DNA of 45,094 nucleotides. Source: Myxococcales bacterium. Lineage in GTDB: Bacteria > Myxococcota_A > Polyangia > Polyangiales > Polyangiaceae. Location: NCBI GenBank assembly GCA_012514535.1, contig JAAZAA010000284.1:1-45094 (forward strand). The letters run 5' to 3'. The notes under the pieces were generated by a model that saw only the letters and a program-made list of their open reading frames with translations, did no database searches and was not told where the DNA came from. The position numbers and the translations under genes were made by a program. Below, piece after piece: positions 24,444-34,273 of the stretch (position 1 is the first letter of the stretch; each line of letters opens with the position of its first letter).

Positions 24444-27400
24444 TCATTCGGCGGGATGCCCCGCGGATCGTTCGGGCAACGGCGCCTCGCTCGCACCTCC
24501 CGAGTGACCGATGAGACGCCTTCCGAGTCGCCCCAGCCGCATCTTCAGGCCTTCGATGGCCAGGTAGAAGACGGGCGCGACGATCAGCGACAGCAGCGTC
24601 GAGCTGATCACACCTCCGATCACCGCGATCGCCATGGGAGCGCGGAACTCGCTGCCTTCGGCGGTGCTGATGGCCGTGGGCAGCATGCCGAGCACCATCG
24701 CCGCGCTCGTCATCAGGATGGGCCGCAGACGCTCCGGGCCAGCTTCGAGGACGGCATCGAACGGCGTATTTCCCTGCTCGCGCACGCGCACGATCGTGCG
24801 ATCGATGAGCAAGATGGCGTTCTTGGTGACCAACCCCATCAGCAGGATCATGCCGATCATGGATCCCATCGCCATGGTGTTGTTCGTCAGGAACAATCCC
24901 AGCACCGCCCCGACCATCGCCAGCGGCAGGGTGGTCATGATCGTGACCGGGTGGATGAAGCTCTCGAACTGGGACGCGAGGATGATGTAGATGAACACGA
25001 CGCCGAGGAGCAGGGCGATGCCCATGGCCTCGTTGTTCTCGTTCATCATCCGGATCTGCCCGTCGTAGGTGATGCTCGTCCCCTTGGGCAGCTCCAGGGC
25101 CTCGATCGCCGGCTGGATGTCCTCGACGATCTCGCTCAAGGCCCGGCCCTGAGGGGAGGCCCAGACCTGCACCTGCCGGCTGCGGTTCTCCCGCTCGATC
25201 ACCTGGGGCCCTTCGCCCCGGGTGAAGGTGGCCACGTCCGCGAGCCGCACCGGGCCCGTGGGCGACGTCAGGCTCAGGTTGGCGAGGTCGCCGGGGCGCG
25301 CGCGATCGTCCTTCTGCAAGCGCACCCGGATGGGGACCTCGTCCTTGCCCTGGCGTAAACGCCCGCCTTCTTCTCCTTCGATCGCGTTGCGCACGGCGAG
25401 GGCGACCTGGGCCATGCTCAGGCCCCGGTCCGCCGCCCGCGCCCGATCGACGTCGACGCGTAGCTCCGGGCGTCCAGGGGAGTACTTCACCTGGATGTCC
25501 TCCACGCCGGGCGTCTGGCTCAGGAGATTCTGCAGGGTCGTGGCGACGGGGACGATGTCCTCGTAGCTCTCGCCGCGCACGTTGATCATGATCGGCGCCT
25601 CCGTGCCCGCTCCCTCGACGAAGGGGGGCTCGGTGACGACGATCTTCGCGTGGGGTGCGGCGGTCGCCGCGGCGGTGCGAGCGGCGTCCCGGAGGTCGCG
25701 CAGAGTGACCCCGGGGCGTTCGGTCTTGGAGGTGGTGTTCACACGCCAGAGCGCCTTGTTCACCTCACCGTCGGCCCCGATCGTCGCGAAGATGGTCTCG
25801 ATGTTCTCGTTCTGGAGGAGCAGGCGCTCGGCGACCTCCGAGATGCGCGCGGTCTCCTCGAGGGCGGTGCCCGCGGGCAGCTCCATCTCGACCGCGAACT
25901 GCCCGCGATCTTCCTCGCTGACGAAGTCCGCTCCGGTGAGGGAGGAGACGAACATCATCAGGACCAAGCTCCCGATGGCGGCGAGCCCGACGATCAGCTT
26001 GTGCCGGAGCGACCACTCCAGGATCGAGCGGTAGGTGCCGTCGAGGTTGTCGAAGAACCAGCGAAACGGTCGCTTGAGCCAGGCGAAGGAGTCCACGGTC
26101 GTGTGGTCGATCGGCTTGCTGAACCGCGACGAGAGCATCGGGTCGAGGGTGAACGCCACGAACAGGGACAGGACGACCGCGGTGGCCACCGTGTAGCCGA
26201 ACTGCCGGAAGAACTGGCCGACCATGCCCTCCACGAAGGCCACGGGCACGAACACTGCGACGATGGTGCCCGTCGTCGCGAGCACGCTGAGCGCGATCTC
26301 CTTCGTGCCGTCGAGGGCGGCCTGGCGCGCCGGGACCCCTCGCTCCAGGTGTTTGAAGATGTTCTCGCGCACCACGACGGCGTCGTCGATGAGGATGCCG
26401 ATCGACAGCGACAGGGCGAGCAGGGTCATCATGTTCAGCGAATAGCCGAACATGTACATGAAGAAGAACGTGCCGATGACGCTCGTCGGCAGCGCCAGCG
26501 AGCTGATCAGGGTCGAGCGCAAGTCGAGCATGAACAGCAGCACGACCAAGATCGCCATCGAGCCACCGAAGACGAGGTCGTGCTCCACCTGCTCGACGCT
26601 GTCGCGGATGAAGCGGGACTGGTCGATGATGAGGTCCGCGCCCATGCCTTCGGGGAAGAGCGGCTCGAGGCTGGCGAGCTTCTCCTTCACGGAGTCGCTC
26701 ACGGCCACCGTGTTCTGGCCGGACTGCTTGACGACCTCGAAGGTGACGGAGGGCTTGCCGTTCACCCGGGCCAGGGCGCGTTGCTCCTCGTAGCCATCCG
26801 TGACCTGGGCCACGTCGCTGAGGCGCACCGTGGCTCCCTCGGGGCTGGTGGCGACGATCACGTTGCGGATCGCCTCGACGTCCGCGAACTCGCCGACGGT
26901 CCGAACGCTGATCTCGCGCTTGCCCTCGTCGAAGCGCCCCGCGGGGACGTTGAGGTTCTCCGCGCGCAAACGCTGGACGATCGCCCCCGGGGTGAGGCCG
27001 AGCGCGTTGATCTTGTCTCGGACGAGATCGACCTGCACCTCCCGCTTGGCCCCGCCCTGGATGTTCACGGCCGCGACCCCGGCGACCTGCTCGAGCTCGG
27101 GCTTGATCACGTCCTCGAGGAACTGCCGGGCCTGGGAGAGGGACCCGGTCGTGTTCATCGTGTACGTCAGGATGGGCGCGGAGCTGACGTCGAAGCGCAG
27201 GATGCTGGGCTCCTCGACCGCGTCCGGCAGCTTGTAGCGGATCCCGGCGACGCGCTCGCGCACCTGCGTGGCGGCGTCGGAGATGTCGACCCCCAGCTTG
27301 AAGAGGACGATGGTCTGCGACACCCCCTCGCGGGAGAAGGAGCGCACCCGGTCGATGCCGTTCAAGGAGATGACGGAGTCCTCGATCGGCTTGGTGACGA

Positions 27401-27584
27401 GGTTCTCCACCTCCTGGGGACCGGCTCCCGGGTAGGGGACGCTCACCATCACGACGGGGAACGACACGTCCGGGAAGAGGTCCGTGCCGAGCCGTTTGAA
27501 CCCGAACCACCCGAGGACCACCAGCGCCACCATCAACATGACGGTGAACACCGGGCGCTTGATGGCGACTTCCGAGAGGGTCAT
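24444..27584 (-). CDS. RND efflux permease (AcrB/HAE type)
   Basis: A 1,046-residue inner-membrane proton-driven exporter, the normal length for the family. The start [22 protein letters not shown], the TM4 proton-relay pair in [12 protein letters not shown], the [12 protein letters not shown] porter segment and the conserved end of the second membrane half ([16 protein letters not shown]) are all seen. The two Asp favour the multidrug (HAE) rather than the heavy-metal branch. The gene overlaps the adaptor gene by ATGA and is followed by tolC, so a complete tripartite pump is encoded. The substrate is not predictable. Confidence 0.95.
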   Translation of the reverse strand: MTLSEVAIKRPVFTVMLMVALVVLGWFGFKRLGTDLFPDVSFPVVMVSVPYPGAGPQEVENLVTKPIEDSVISLNGIDRVRSFSREGVSQTIVLFKLGVDISDAATQVRERVAGIRYKLPDAVEEPSILRFDVSSAPILTYTMNTTGSLSQARQFLEDVIKPELEQVAGVAAVNIQGGAKREVQVDLVRDKINALGLTPGAIVQRLRAENLNVPAGRFDEGKREISVRTVGEFADVEAIRNVIVATSPEGATVRLSDVAQVTDGYEEQRALARVNGKPSVTFEVVKQSGQNTVAVSDSVKEKLASLEPLFPEGMGADLIIDQSRFIRDSVEQVEHDLVFGGSMAILVVLLFMLDLRSTLISSLALPTSVIGTFFFMYMFGYSLNMMTLLALSLSIGILIDDAVVVRENIFKHLERGVPARQAALDGTKEIALSVLATTGTIVAVFVPVAFVEGMVGQFFRQFGYTVATAVVLSLFVAFTLDPMLSSRFSKPIDHTTVDSFAWLKRPFRWFFDNLDGTYRSILEWSLRHKLIVGLAAIGSLVLMMFVSSLTGADFVSEEDRGQFAVEMELPAGTALEETARISEVAERLLLQNENIETIFATIGADGEVNKALWRVNTTSKTERPGVTLRDLRDAARTAAATAAPHAKIVVTEPPFVEGAGTEAPIMINVRGESYEDIVPVATTLQNLLSQTPGVEDIQVKYSPGRPELRVDVDRARAADRGLSMAQVALAVRNAIEGEEGGRLRQGKDEVPIRVRLQKDDRARPGDLANLSLTSPTGPVRLADVATFTRGEGPQVIERENRSRQVQVWASPQGRALSEIVEDIQPAIEALELPKGTSITYDGQIRMMNENNEAMGIALLLGVVFIYIILASQFESFIHPVTIMTTLPLAMVGAVLGLFLTNNTMAMGSMIGMILLMGLVTKNAILLIDRTIVRVREQGNTPFDAVLEAGPERLRPILMTSAAMVLGMLPTAISTAEGSEFRAPMAIAVIGGVISSTLLSLIVAPVFYLAIEGLKMRLGRLGRRLIGHSGGASEAPLPERSAGHPAE

Positions 27585-28816
27585 GGGGCGCTCCGGACGA
27601 CGTCGCCGCTCTTGGCTTCCGGCCAGGGTTCGGCGACCACGGCCTCCTCCACCTTCACCCCGCGGCGGACGAGCAGCGCGCCATCCTCGGCGATCTCGAA
27701 GGAGATGCGCCGACCGACGAGCTTGTCGTCCTCGACGACGAAGATCTCGTCCTGGGTCCCGGGCTTGAGCACCGTGTGGGGCAGGCGGACCACCGGCACC
27801 GGCTCCGTGCCGGTCACGCGCGCGCGGACCAGGGTGCCGGCGATGAGCCCGCTCCCGTCGGTGTTCTCGATCACCGCCTGGACGGGCACCCGCTTGGTCG
27901 ACTCGTCGAGGGCCGCGACCACCGCCGTGACCTTGCCCTGGGCCGCGGTGCGCCCACCCGCGAGGATCTCCACCTCGGCGCCGACCCGCACGAGGTCGGC
28001 GTCATTGCTGGAGACGCTCCCGACGAGCTTCAAGCGGCTCAGGTCGGCGATGTGGAACAGGGGGACCCCGGGGGACACCACCGCGCCGGTGCCCTCGGGG
28101 GCTCGGGTGACGGTGCCGTCGAAGGGAGCGACGATCGCGTGGTTCGCCAGGTTCTGCCGAGCCAGGACGAGCTGCGCGGCGGCGCCGTCCCGCTGGGCCT
28201 CGGCCAAGGAGCGCTGCTGCGTCGCCTGGACGCCGAAGCTCTCCGGCTGAACACCTTCGCGCACGACCCGCTGGGTGCGCGTCTCGGAGTCCTTCGCCAA
28301 AAAGAGCTGCGCCTCCGCGGCGCGCAGCGCGGCCTCGGCGGACTTCACCTGAGCGGCGGCCTCGCCCGCGTCGAGGCGCGCCAGGACCGCGCCCCGCTTG
28401 ATCCGATCGCCGACGGCGACCTCGAGGCGCGCCAGGCGCCCGCTCACCTTGAAGCCGAGCTCCGCCTGCTCGACGGCCTGCAACGTCCCCTCGAAGACCA
28501 CGGTCGGGAGCGCCGTCTCGGCGGTGCCGCGGACCACGGCGACGCGACGCGGCTCCGTCGCGATCTGCTTGGCTCGTGCGGCGACCGCGTCCCGAGCGAC
28601 GGCGACCTCCGCCTTCTCTTCGACGGCCTCGCTCACCCGGAGCCCGATCCAACCGAGCACGGCGACCGAGAGCAGCCCGACGACGAGCTTCCCATGGCGA
28701 AAACCTTGAGCGGTCCCCGTGGGAGCGCCTTCCTTGGCGCGGGTTGCCGACGGCGAGGCTCCGCGGGTGTCGTCCTCCGGCGGGGGGGTGGTGAGAGCGG
28801 GACCTGGCTGTGTCAT
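27581..28816 (-). CDS. RND periplasmic adaptor (HlyD/AcrA family)
   Basis: A 411-residue membrane-fusion protein linking the RND permease to the TolC channel. It has a cytoplasmic N-terminal tail of about 40 residues, one membrane anchor (LVVGLLSVAVLGWIGL), a lipoyl half-motif GFKVSGRLARLEVAVGD, an alpha-hairpin (AEAALRAAEAQLFLAKDSE), the second lipoyl half AIVAPFDGTVTR, and beta-barrel and membrane-proximal parts. It is anchored by a helix rather than a lipid. ATG at 28816 follows CGAGG and overlaps the tetR stop, placing it second in the operon. Confidence 0.93.
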   Translation of the reverse strand: MTQPGPALTTPPPEDDTRGASPSATRAKEGAPTGTAQGFRHGKLVVGLLSVAVLGWIGLRVSEAVEEKAEVAVARDAVAARAKQIATEPRRVAVVRGTAETALPTVVFEGTLQAVEQAELGFKVSGRLARLEVAVGDRIKRGAVLARLDAGEAAAQVKSAEAALRAAEAQLFLAKDSETRTQRVVREGVQPESFGVQATQQRSLAEAQRDGAAAQLVLARQNLANHAIVAPFDGTVTRAPEGTGAVVSPGVPLFHIADLSRLKLVGSVSSNDADLVRVGAEVEILAGGRTAAQGKVTAVVAALDESTKRVPVQAVIENTDGSGLIAGTLVRARVTGTEPVPVVRLPHTVLKPGTQDEIFVVEDDKLVGRRISFEIAEDGALLVRRGVKVEEAVVAEPWPEAKSGDVVRSAP

Positions 28817-29574
28817 CGGAGACCTCGTGAACGCCCCTGGAGGGGGCTGCGTAGCTGAGAAGCAAGGACGGAGACGGGATCGTCCGGGAGCGGACGAGGG
28901 GCACGGACACCCGAGGGGGGCGCAGGTTCCGCGCCGGAGGGTCGTGGTGAGGCGCTCTCCCGGAGCTGGGCGCTCGCGAGGCCGAACAGGACGAGCCTCT
29001 GTACGTCCTCGAGCAGGGGGCGGAGGTCCGGTCGGGTGCTCTGCCGGACGATGTCCCGCGCCAGGCGGTCGTAGGCTCCGGCGATGAAGCTCGCGGCCAG
29101 ATCGAAATCGAGATCCTCGCGGAAGATTCCCCGGAGCACGCCCTGCTGGAGGACGTGCCGCGACTTGGACGAGAACCGTTCGAGGAACTCGTCGACGAGG
29201 TAGCGGAAGCGAGCCCCCGAACCGCCCTCCAGCAGACGTCGGATGAGCCCTCGGTTCTGCCAGATGAACTCGAAGACGGCGACGTCCTCGCTGACCCAGC
29301 GGTCGATCAGCTCCTCCGCCGAGCAGGCGTCGTGAGCCTCGTACCGGTGGAGGCTCGCGTCCGTGAGCGCCGCGAGCCGGGCGACGAAGCCCTCCACCAG
29401 CTCACGGAAGAGCTGCGCCTTGCCGGCGAAGTGGAGGTAAAAGGCGCCCTTCGACATCCCGGCGCGCTTCGCGATCTGCTCCACCTTCGAGCCGTCGAGG
29501 CCATGCTCGACGAACTCGGCCTCGGCCGCAGCGAGGAGCTTCGTGCGCGCGAGGGGATCCGAGGGGCGAGGCAT
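28813..29574 (-). CDS. TetR-family repressor of the efflux operon
   Basis: A 253-residue DNA-binding regulator. The helix-turn-helix lies at about 25-50 (GSKVEQIAKRAGMSKGAFYLHF, trimmed as KVEQIAKRAGMSKGAFYLHF), a textbook TetR motif, followed by a ligand-binding domain with IWQNRGLIRRLLEGG. A Pro-rich tail of about 40 residues is extra. ATG at 29574 starts MPRPSDPLARTKLLAAAE; the frame continues to 29676 but that part contains the promoter and operator. The stop overlaps the adaptor start, so the repressor is the first gene of the operon it probably controls. Confidence 0.9.
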   Translation of the reverse strand: MPRPSDPLARTKLLAAAEAEFVEHGLDGSKVEQIAKRAGMSKGAFYLHFAGKAQLFRELVEGFVARLAALTDASLHRYEAHDACSAEELIDRWVSEDVAVFEFIWQNRGLIRRLLEGGSGARFRYLVDEFLERFSSKSRHVLQQGVLRGIFREDLDFDLAASFIAGAYDRLARDIVRQSTRPDLRPLLEDVQRLVLFGLASAQLRESASPRPSGAEPAPPSGVRAPRPLPDDPVSVLASQLRSPLQGRSRGLR

Positions 29575-29596
29575 GACGGCTCGAGGGCAGGGGTTG

Positions 29597-29612
29597 GTGA
29601 CCCGCGGGTCAC
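29597..29612. promoter_or_regulatory. 16-bp perfect palindrome, likely TetR operator
   Basis: GTGACCCGCGGGTCAC is a perfect palindrome centred about 31 bases upstream of the tetR ATG, just downstream of the predicted transcription start. Length and position suit a TetR operator controlling tetR and the pump genes. Confidence 0.65.
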
Positions 29613-29623
29613 TTATCCGCCGC

Positions 29624-29652
29624 CGTGTAATCACTGCGTGCGCGGGTGTCAA
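29624..29652 (-). promoter_or_regulatory. sigma-70-type promoter of the tetR-RND operon
   Basis: On minus, a perfect -35 TTGACA (29652-29647) is followed after 17 bases by TACACG (29629-29624), a partial -10. The predicted start near 29617 lies immediately upstream of the palindromic operator, so bound repressor would block the polymerase. Confidence 0.5.
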
Positions 29653-29808
29653 TCGCGGCAGGCTACAGAGGGCCACGGGAGGCGAAGGCGCGAAAGCGAC
29701 TCGGTGGGTACGCCAGCGGCGCCGAGGTGGTTTCGGCGCGCACCTCGCTCAGGTGAGGATTTCCCACCACGAGGCGGATCCCGTCGTCGGCATGCCCATG
29801 AAACGACT

Positions 29809-29832
29809 CAGGGCGCCCTCTCGGGCGCCCTG
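29809..29832 (-). terminator. hairpin downstream of tRNA-Asp
   Basis: CAGGGCGCCC and GGGCGCCCTG form a perfect 10-bp stem with a TCTC loop (29809-29818 with 29823-29832), 44 bases past the tRNA 3' end in its direction of transcription. The tail AGTCGTTTC is only weakly T-rich. Confidence 0.5.
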
Positions 29833-29875
29833 TTCGTTCCGGCGGTCGGCGTCTCAGACCGTCGGTTTTGGTTTC

Positions 29876-29952
<77 letters not shown>

Positions 29953-30302
29953 CCGACCCGAGGTCACTCCTGGCTGAGTCGGTGCCGTAGCGCCGGCTCC
30001 CTGCCAGGGGCCCGTTGGGGTGCGCGGTAAGTACCACAACCAACTCCCGGATCAAGCGAAACTTGGATTTGTTTCCGAACGCTCGCCCGAGGCGTGTAAA
30101 TTTCCTTGAAAAGTCGCGCGCTTCCAAGTGTCGGGGCCAAGCGTGTCCCTGGCTCGGGCCTGTGCCTGTTCCTATGTTGTTGGAATCCTTGAGCGGCGCC
30201 GCGGCGCCGGAAGCTGCGCTCCGGGTTGGGGCTCGAGCCGGGTTGGGGCCCGAGAGCTGGCTCCGCTCCCGAGCCACGTCGCGGAGGCCGGACGGCGGAG
30301 GC
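29953..30302. other. intergenic region tRNA-Asp / CAP lipoprotein
   Basis: 350 bases. An AT-richer segment at about 30040-30120 should contain the tRNA promoter. A perfect 16-bp GC palindrome (CGGCGCCGCGGCGCCG, 30194-30209) may terminate the CAP-domain gene. No gene is supported. Confidence 0.45.
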
Positions 30303-31493
30303 TCAGCTCCCGCCGAAGATTTGCGTGGCGATGATGACCGGGGGAGCGGTGGAGCCGTCCGTCGTCACCCCGAGGCCGATGTGGGTGAAATCCGGATCCA
30401 GCAGGTTCGCGCGGTGCCCCGGGCTCCGGAGCCACAGGGTGTGGATCTCCTCCGAGGAACGCGCACGACCGATGTTCTCGCCGTAGCGCTGATAGGGGAA
30501 CCCGGCCTTGCGCATGCGCTCGTGGGTGGAGCCTCGGGTGGGAGACTCGTGAGCGAAGAAGCCCGCGGTCGCCATGTCCGCGGTGTGGCTCGCGGCGATG
30601 CGGTCGAGGGTCGCGTCCCGCTGGAGGGGCGCCAGGCCCGCGCGCTGCCGGATCCTGTTTGCTGCCTGGAGGAACGCCTCCGCGGTGGGGGCCCAGAGGA
30701 TGCCGGACAGATCGGCGCTCTCGACCTCCGGCTCGCAGCCGACCCCGACGGGGAAGTTCGCGGCGACCTCCAGACCGAAGGGGCCCCGAGCGAGGAGCTC
30801 GATCTGGTGGGTGCCCGGCTCGAGCCCCTCGAGGGTCTGGCTCAGAGCGCCGTTGAGGCGACGGACCCGACCGTCGGGGCCCGTCATGAGCCACTCGGGT
30901 CGCGTCCAGCCGGGAGCGAGCTGAGCCCGCAGCTCCAGGGGGGCGCCCAGGGGGAGGTGCCGGGGCACGGGCTCGATGGTCACGTGGCTCGCCGCGAGGG
31001 CCACCACGGCGAGACCCGAGTCGTCCACGTAGACGCCCAGCTGGTTGTGGCGCGTGCTGCGGGGTTGCGCCAGGAGGGCCCGTCGCAGATCGTCGGACCA
31101 CGAGCTCGCCTCCAGGTTGACGAAGAGCAACATGGGGAACGGCGCCGTGATCCCGAGCCTGCGGCTCGTTCGGTCCACCTCGAGCGTCGACGGCGTCGTC
31201 CCGGCGCTGAGCCGCTCCATGGCTGCCCAGCGCGCGAGATCCGTGAGCCGCCCGTCGCCGCGGGCGTCGGGCTTGATCTCCAACACGACGCGGCGCACCT
31301 CGTCGGTGTTCTCGTGGACGTCAGTCGGCTCCGGCTCTCCCGAGCTCGCGTAGTGCGGCCGCGCGGGGGCGATGAAACGCTGGGGAGCGGATGCCTCGGA
31401 GAACCCGTGGATGCTGCAGCCGTAGACGGGGAGATAGCCGGCTGCGAGCACACCGAGCACACCGATGGCCAGACGGAGCCGTCGGAAGACCAT
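30303..31493 (-). CDS. CAP/SCP (YkwD-like) domain lipoprotein
   Basis: A 396-residue exported protein. A signal peptide ends at about Cys26 (LPVYGC), suggesting lipid attachment. The middle (about 90-265) is unassigned and includes a beta-rich segment ([22 protein letters not shown]). The CAP domain occupies about 272-396: [35 protein letters not shown] and [20 protein letters not shown] are classic. CAP proteins of this bacterial group are secreted and often poorly characterised; the conserved His/Glu pocket is present. ATG at 31493 is the only suitable start. The gene is divergent from pfkA. Confidence 0.85.
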   Translation of the reverse strand: MVFRRLRLAIGVLGVLAAGYLPVYGCSIHGFSEASAPQRFIAPARPHYASSGEPEPTDVHENTDEVRRVVLEIKPDARGDGRLTDLARWAAMERLSAGTTPSTLEVDRTSRRLGITAPFPMLLFVNLEASSWSDDLRRALLAQPRSTRHNQLGVYVDDSGLAVVALAASHVTIEPVPRHLPLGAPLELRAQLAPGWTRPEWLMTGPDGRVRRLNGALSQTLEGLEPGTHQIELLARGPFGLEVAANFPVGVGCEPEVESADLSGILWAPTAEAFLQAANRIRQRAGLAPLQRDATLDRIAASHTADMATAGFFAHESPTRGSTHERMRKAGFPYQRYGENIGRARSSEEIHTLWLRSPGHRANLLDPDFTHIGLGVTTDGSTAPPVIIATQIFGGS

Positions 31494-31697
31494 GGTGGAG
31501 GGGGAAGGGAAGCGGAGACCAGGATGCCATGGTTCCCCGCGGTCGCCACGCTTGAAGGCGCCCGGATGCGAAAAGAGGTCTCACCTGCTGCGACCTGAAA
31601 CTCGGGGCAGGACGAAGGCCGAATGGCGACGTGAGCCAGACGATCGAGCCCTCCGAGGTCGCTCACATGCGCTCCCGGTGTGGTCAGCCCGAGACAG

Positions 31698-31714
31698 TTG
31701 GGCTTACTCTTGCG
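31698..31714 (+). promoter_or_regulatory. possible sigma-54-like promoter of pfkA
   Basis: TTGG at 31698-31701 and TTGC at 31710-31713 keep the exact GG-N10-GC spacing of RpoN promoters; the match is about 9 of 14 consensus positions. The predicted start near 31725 would leave a short leader that still includes the ribosome-binding site at about 31732. Chance occurrence is possible. Confidence 0.3.
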
Positions 31715-31741
31715 GAGCCACCTCGAAGCGACAGGAGAAGC

Positions 31742-32914
31742 ATGGCCTCACGTACCCATTCGATCGGGATCCTGACGGCGGGAGGAGACTGTCCGGGTCT
31801 GAACGCAGCGATCCGCGGCGTGGCCAAGGCCGCGATGCACTACGGGATCAACGTGATCGGAGTCCAGGACGGCTTCCGGGGGCTCGTCGAGAACCGCACG
31901 ATCGCGCTCGACAGCCGCATCGTCAGCGGGCTCCTCACGGAGGGGGGCACGCTGCTGGGGACCAGTCGAGACAAACCCCACAAAATGCTCATGGGCTCGC
32001 GGGTCATGGACATGACCGAAGTCGCCGTCGCGAACATGCGGCGGATGAACATCGACTGTCTCGTGTGCATCGGCGGCAACGGTACCCAGAAGAACGCGCT
32101 GCGCCTGCGCCGCGCTACCGACATCGGCGTGATGACGCTCCCCAAGACGATCGACAACGACGTGATGGGGACGGACATCACGTTCGGGTTCGACTCCGCG
32201 ATGCGCATCGCCACCGAGGCGCTCGATCGCCTCCACACGACCGCGACGAGCCACCATCGCATCATCGTGTGCGAGATCATGGGGCACGACGCCGGCTGGC
32301 TCGCGCTGGGCTCCGGCCTCGCCGGCGGCGCCGACGTCATCCTGATCCCGGAGATCCCCTACGATCTGAAGCTCGTCGCGCGGCAGCTGATCAAGCGTCG
32401 TCAAGCGGGCAAGCGCTTCTCCATCATCGCCGTGGCGGAGGGGGTTCGCTCCGTCGAGGAGGCTGCGAAGCGCGCCGCCGCGGCCGCCGAGCGGAAGCGC
32501 CAGGAGGCCAAGGACAAGGACAAGGAGGGGAAGAAGAAGTCCAAGAAGGACGAGCCGAGCGACGGCCCGCCGACGGATCCCTTCGGGGTGCACCTCGTGC
32601 AGGAGCCGGTGGCCAGCCGCATCGCCCGGCAGCTGCAGCAGCTCACGGGCATCGAGGCGCGGGTGACGTCCCTCGGCCACGTCCAGCGCGGCGGAGAGCC
32701 GACCGCTTTCGACCGGGTGCTCGCGACTCGGCTCGGCACGAGCGCCGGCAAGCTGCTGGCGGAGGGGACCTACGACGTCATGGTGGCGATGCAGGGGGAG
32801 CGAGTCGTGCCCGTGCCCCTCACGGAGATCGCAGGCACGAAGAAGCTCGTCCCTCCGGATCACCCCTGGATCGAGACGGCCCGGCTCGTGGAGACGAGCT
32901 TCGGCGACGACTGA
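31742..32914 (+). CDS. pfkA: 6-phosphofructokinase with charged insertion
   Basis: Phosphorylates fructose 6-phosphate in glycolysis. The 390-residue protein has [10 protein letters not shown] (12-21), GGNGT (111-115), the catalytic PKTIDND (134-140), MGHDAGW (180-186) and GHVQRGG (312-318). Phosphoryl donor: Gly at the GGNGT position equivalent to E. coli Gly104 favours ATP over pyrophosphate, while Lys in PKTIDND occurs both in PPi enzymes and in actinobacterial ATP enzymes, so ATP is likely but not certain. Residues about 238-283 are a Lys/Glu/Ala-rich insertion absent from standard PfkA. ATG at 31742 has AGGAGAAG immediately upstream. Confidence 0.9.
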   Translation: MASRTHSIGILTAGGDCPGLNAAIRGVAKAAMHYGINVIGVQDGFRGLVENRTIALDSRIVSGLLTEGGTLLGTSRDKPHKMLMGSRVMDMTEVAVANMRRMNIDCLVCIGGNGTQKNALRLRRATDIGVMTLPKTIDNDVMGTDITFGFDSAMRIATEALDRLHTTATSHHRIIVCEIMGHDAGWLALGSGLAGGADVILIPEIPYDLKLVARQLIKRRQAGKRFSIIAVAEGVRSVEEAAKRAAAAAERKRQEAKDKDKEGKKKSKKDEPSDGPPTDPFGVHLVQEPVASRIARQLQQLTGIEARVTSLGHVQRGGEPTAFDRVLATRLGTSAGKLLAEGTYDVMVAMQGERVVPVPLTEIAGTKKLVPPDHPWIETARLVETSFGDD

Positions 32915-33033
32915 GCGGCGCGTTCCTGGCGATGGTCCCGATGCGCGCGCTTCGACGGTGCGGCGTGCGTCGGCGACGCCGCGCCTCCCATGACGGCTTG
33001 ACATGGGGAGATTCGGGCGTACGCACCCCAGAG

Positions 33034-34191
33034 ATGGCTGCCTCCTTCGATGAACCCCGCGCCGCGTCGGGGTCCGCCGCCACCGAGCCCGTGTCCGAGC
33101 TCCTTTCCGGGCGCGATACGGGCTCGCTGCGCGTCACCATGGTCAAGAAACGCCTCGCCTCGGGGGAGCCCTGCGCCAAGTGCGGGCAAGCCGAGGACAT
33201 GTTGCGGCGCCGCCAGCTCTGGGAGCGGATCGACCACGTCGTGTGGGCGGACGAGAGCGACCCGAGTTCGGAGGGCATGCAGCTCGCCGAGCGGCACCAG
33301 GTGACCCTGGCGCCGTTCTTCCTCGTGGAGCGGGACGGCGCGGCGCCGGTGGTGCTCACCAGCGCGCTGCAGCTCGTGAAGGAGCTCTCCCGCGGGACGG
33401 TCACGGGAGGGGGGGCTCCCGCGGCTCCTCGGCAGGGCGAGCGACTCACCCGAGACGAGGTGGAGGCGGCCACGGTCGAGCTCGAGGGCGCCGAGCCACA
33501 GCAGATCCTGGACTGGGCGCTCGCGCGCCTCGGGGCGGACTGCGGCGTCGCCTTCAGCGGCGCCGAGGACGTGGTGCTGATCGACATGGCGGTGAGCCTC
33601 GGCCGTCAGTTCTCCGTGTTCTGCCTCGACACGGGGCGGCTGCACCCGGAGACCTACCGGTTCATCGATCGTGTGAGGAAACACTACGGGATCGAGATCG
33701 AGCTGGTGTCCCCCGATCCGCGGCTCCTCCAGCCGTTCGTGCGGAAGAAGGGGCTGTTCAGCTTCTACGACGACGGTCACGCCGAGTGCTGCGGCGTGCG
33801 GAAGGTGGAACCGCTGCGGCGCGCCCTCGGCGAGCTCGGCGGGTGGGCGACGGGGCAGCGGCGTGACCAGAGCCCGACGCGCACGGACGTGCCCGTGATC
33901 ACCTGGGACGTGAGCCACGTCGCTCGGGGGATGCTCAAGGTCAACCCGCTGGCGCGCTGGAGCCTGCAGCGGGTGTGGGAGTACATCCGCGAGCGGAACG
34001 TGCCCTTCAACGAGCTCCACGAGCGGGGCTATGTGTCCATCGGGTGCGAGCCCTGCACGCGGGCGATCCGTCCCGGTGAGCACGAGCGGGCGGGGCGCTG
34101 GTGGTGGGAAGAGGCCACCCAGCGCGAGTGCGGTCTGCACAAGGGCCCGGCTCCCCAGGACCCCACGGGCGGCCGTCCACGAGAGAGCTGA
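33034..34191 (+). CDS. cysH: Fe-S type APS/PAPS reductase CysH with N-terminal redox domain
   Basis: Reduces adenylyl sulfate to sulfite in assimilation. The 385-residue protein ends with a sulfonucleotide reductase domain (about 140-385): SGAEDV (175-180), CC at 252-253, CEPC at 338-341 and ECGLH with catalytic Cys366. The CC/CxxC set is the 4Fe-4S ligand pattern of APS reductases. Residues about 32-120 form a glutaredoxin/thioredoxin-like unit with Cys47xxCys50 (EPCAKC), which could act as the built-in reductant. This fused order is unlike plant APS reductases, where the redox domain is C-terminal. ATG at 33034 has only a weak AGAG upstream; the open frame to 31465 runs opposite or within pfkA and is not real. 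Confidence 0.87.
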   Translation: MAASFDEPRAASGSAATEPVSELLSGRDTGSLRVTMVKKRLASGEPCAKCGQAEDMLRRRQLWERIDHVVWADESDPSSEGMQLAERHQVTLAPFFLVERDGAAPVVLTSALQLVKELSRGTVTGGGAPAAPRQGERLTRDEVEAATVELEGAEPQQILDWALARLGADCGVAFSGAEDVVLIDMAVSLGRQFSVFCLDTGRLHPETYRFIDRVRKHYGIEIELVSPDPRLLQPFVRKKGLFSFYDDGHAECCGVRKVEPLRRALGELGGWATGQRRDQSPTRTDVPVITWDVSHVARGMLKVNPLARWSLQRVWEYIRERNVPFNELHERGYVSIGCEPCTRAIRPGEHERAGRWWWEEATQRECGLHKGPAPQDPTGGRPRES

Positions 34192-34243
34192 TCGCGGACG
34201 TGTTGGGCCCGTGCGTTGGGCCGTTGCGTTGGAGAAGATCACC

Positions 34244-34270
34244 TACGCCGAGCGGTCGTCGCTCGGCGTA
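34244..34270. terminator. strong bidirectional hairpin cysH / hydrolase
   Basis: TACGCCGAGCG (34244-34254) pairs perfectly with CGCTCGGCGTA (34260-34270) over 11 bp with a GTCGT loop, and GATC lies near both flanks. It falls between convergent stops at 34191 and 34274. No T run. Confidence 0.7.
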
Positions 34271-34273
34271 AGA

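Larger units (their letters stand above)
29575..29875. other. intergenic region tetR / tRNA-Asp
   Basis: About 300 bases holding the tetR promoter and operator and, at its far end, a hairpin that probably terminates the tRNA transcript. No coding gene is supported. Confidence 0.5.

Noticed and set aside
25650-28250. 866-codon plus-strand open frame opposite the RND genes.
   Set aside because: His/Asp/Arg-rich composition typical of antisense shadows; the RND permease and adaptor on minus are unmistakable.
31465-33033. Long plus-strand open frame continuous with cysH (908 codons).
   Set aside because: It covers pfkA in another frame, has Arg/Ala/Gly-rich shadow composition, and CysH similarity begins only after 33034.
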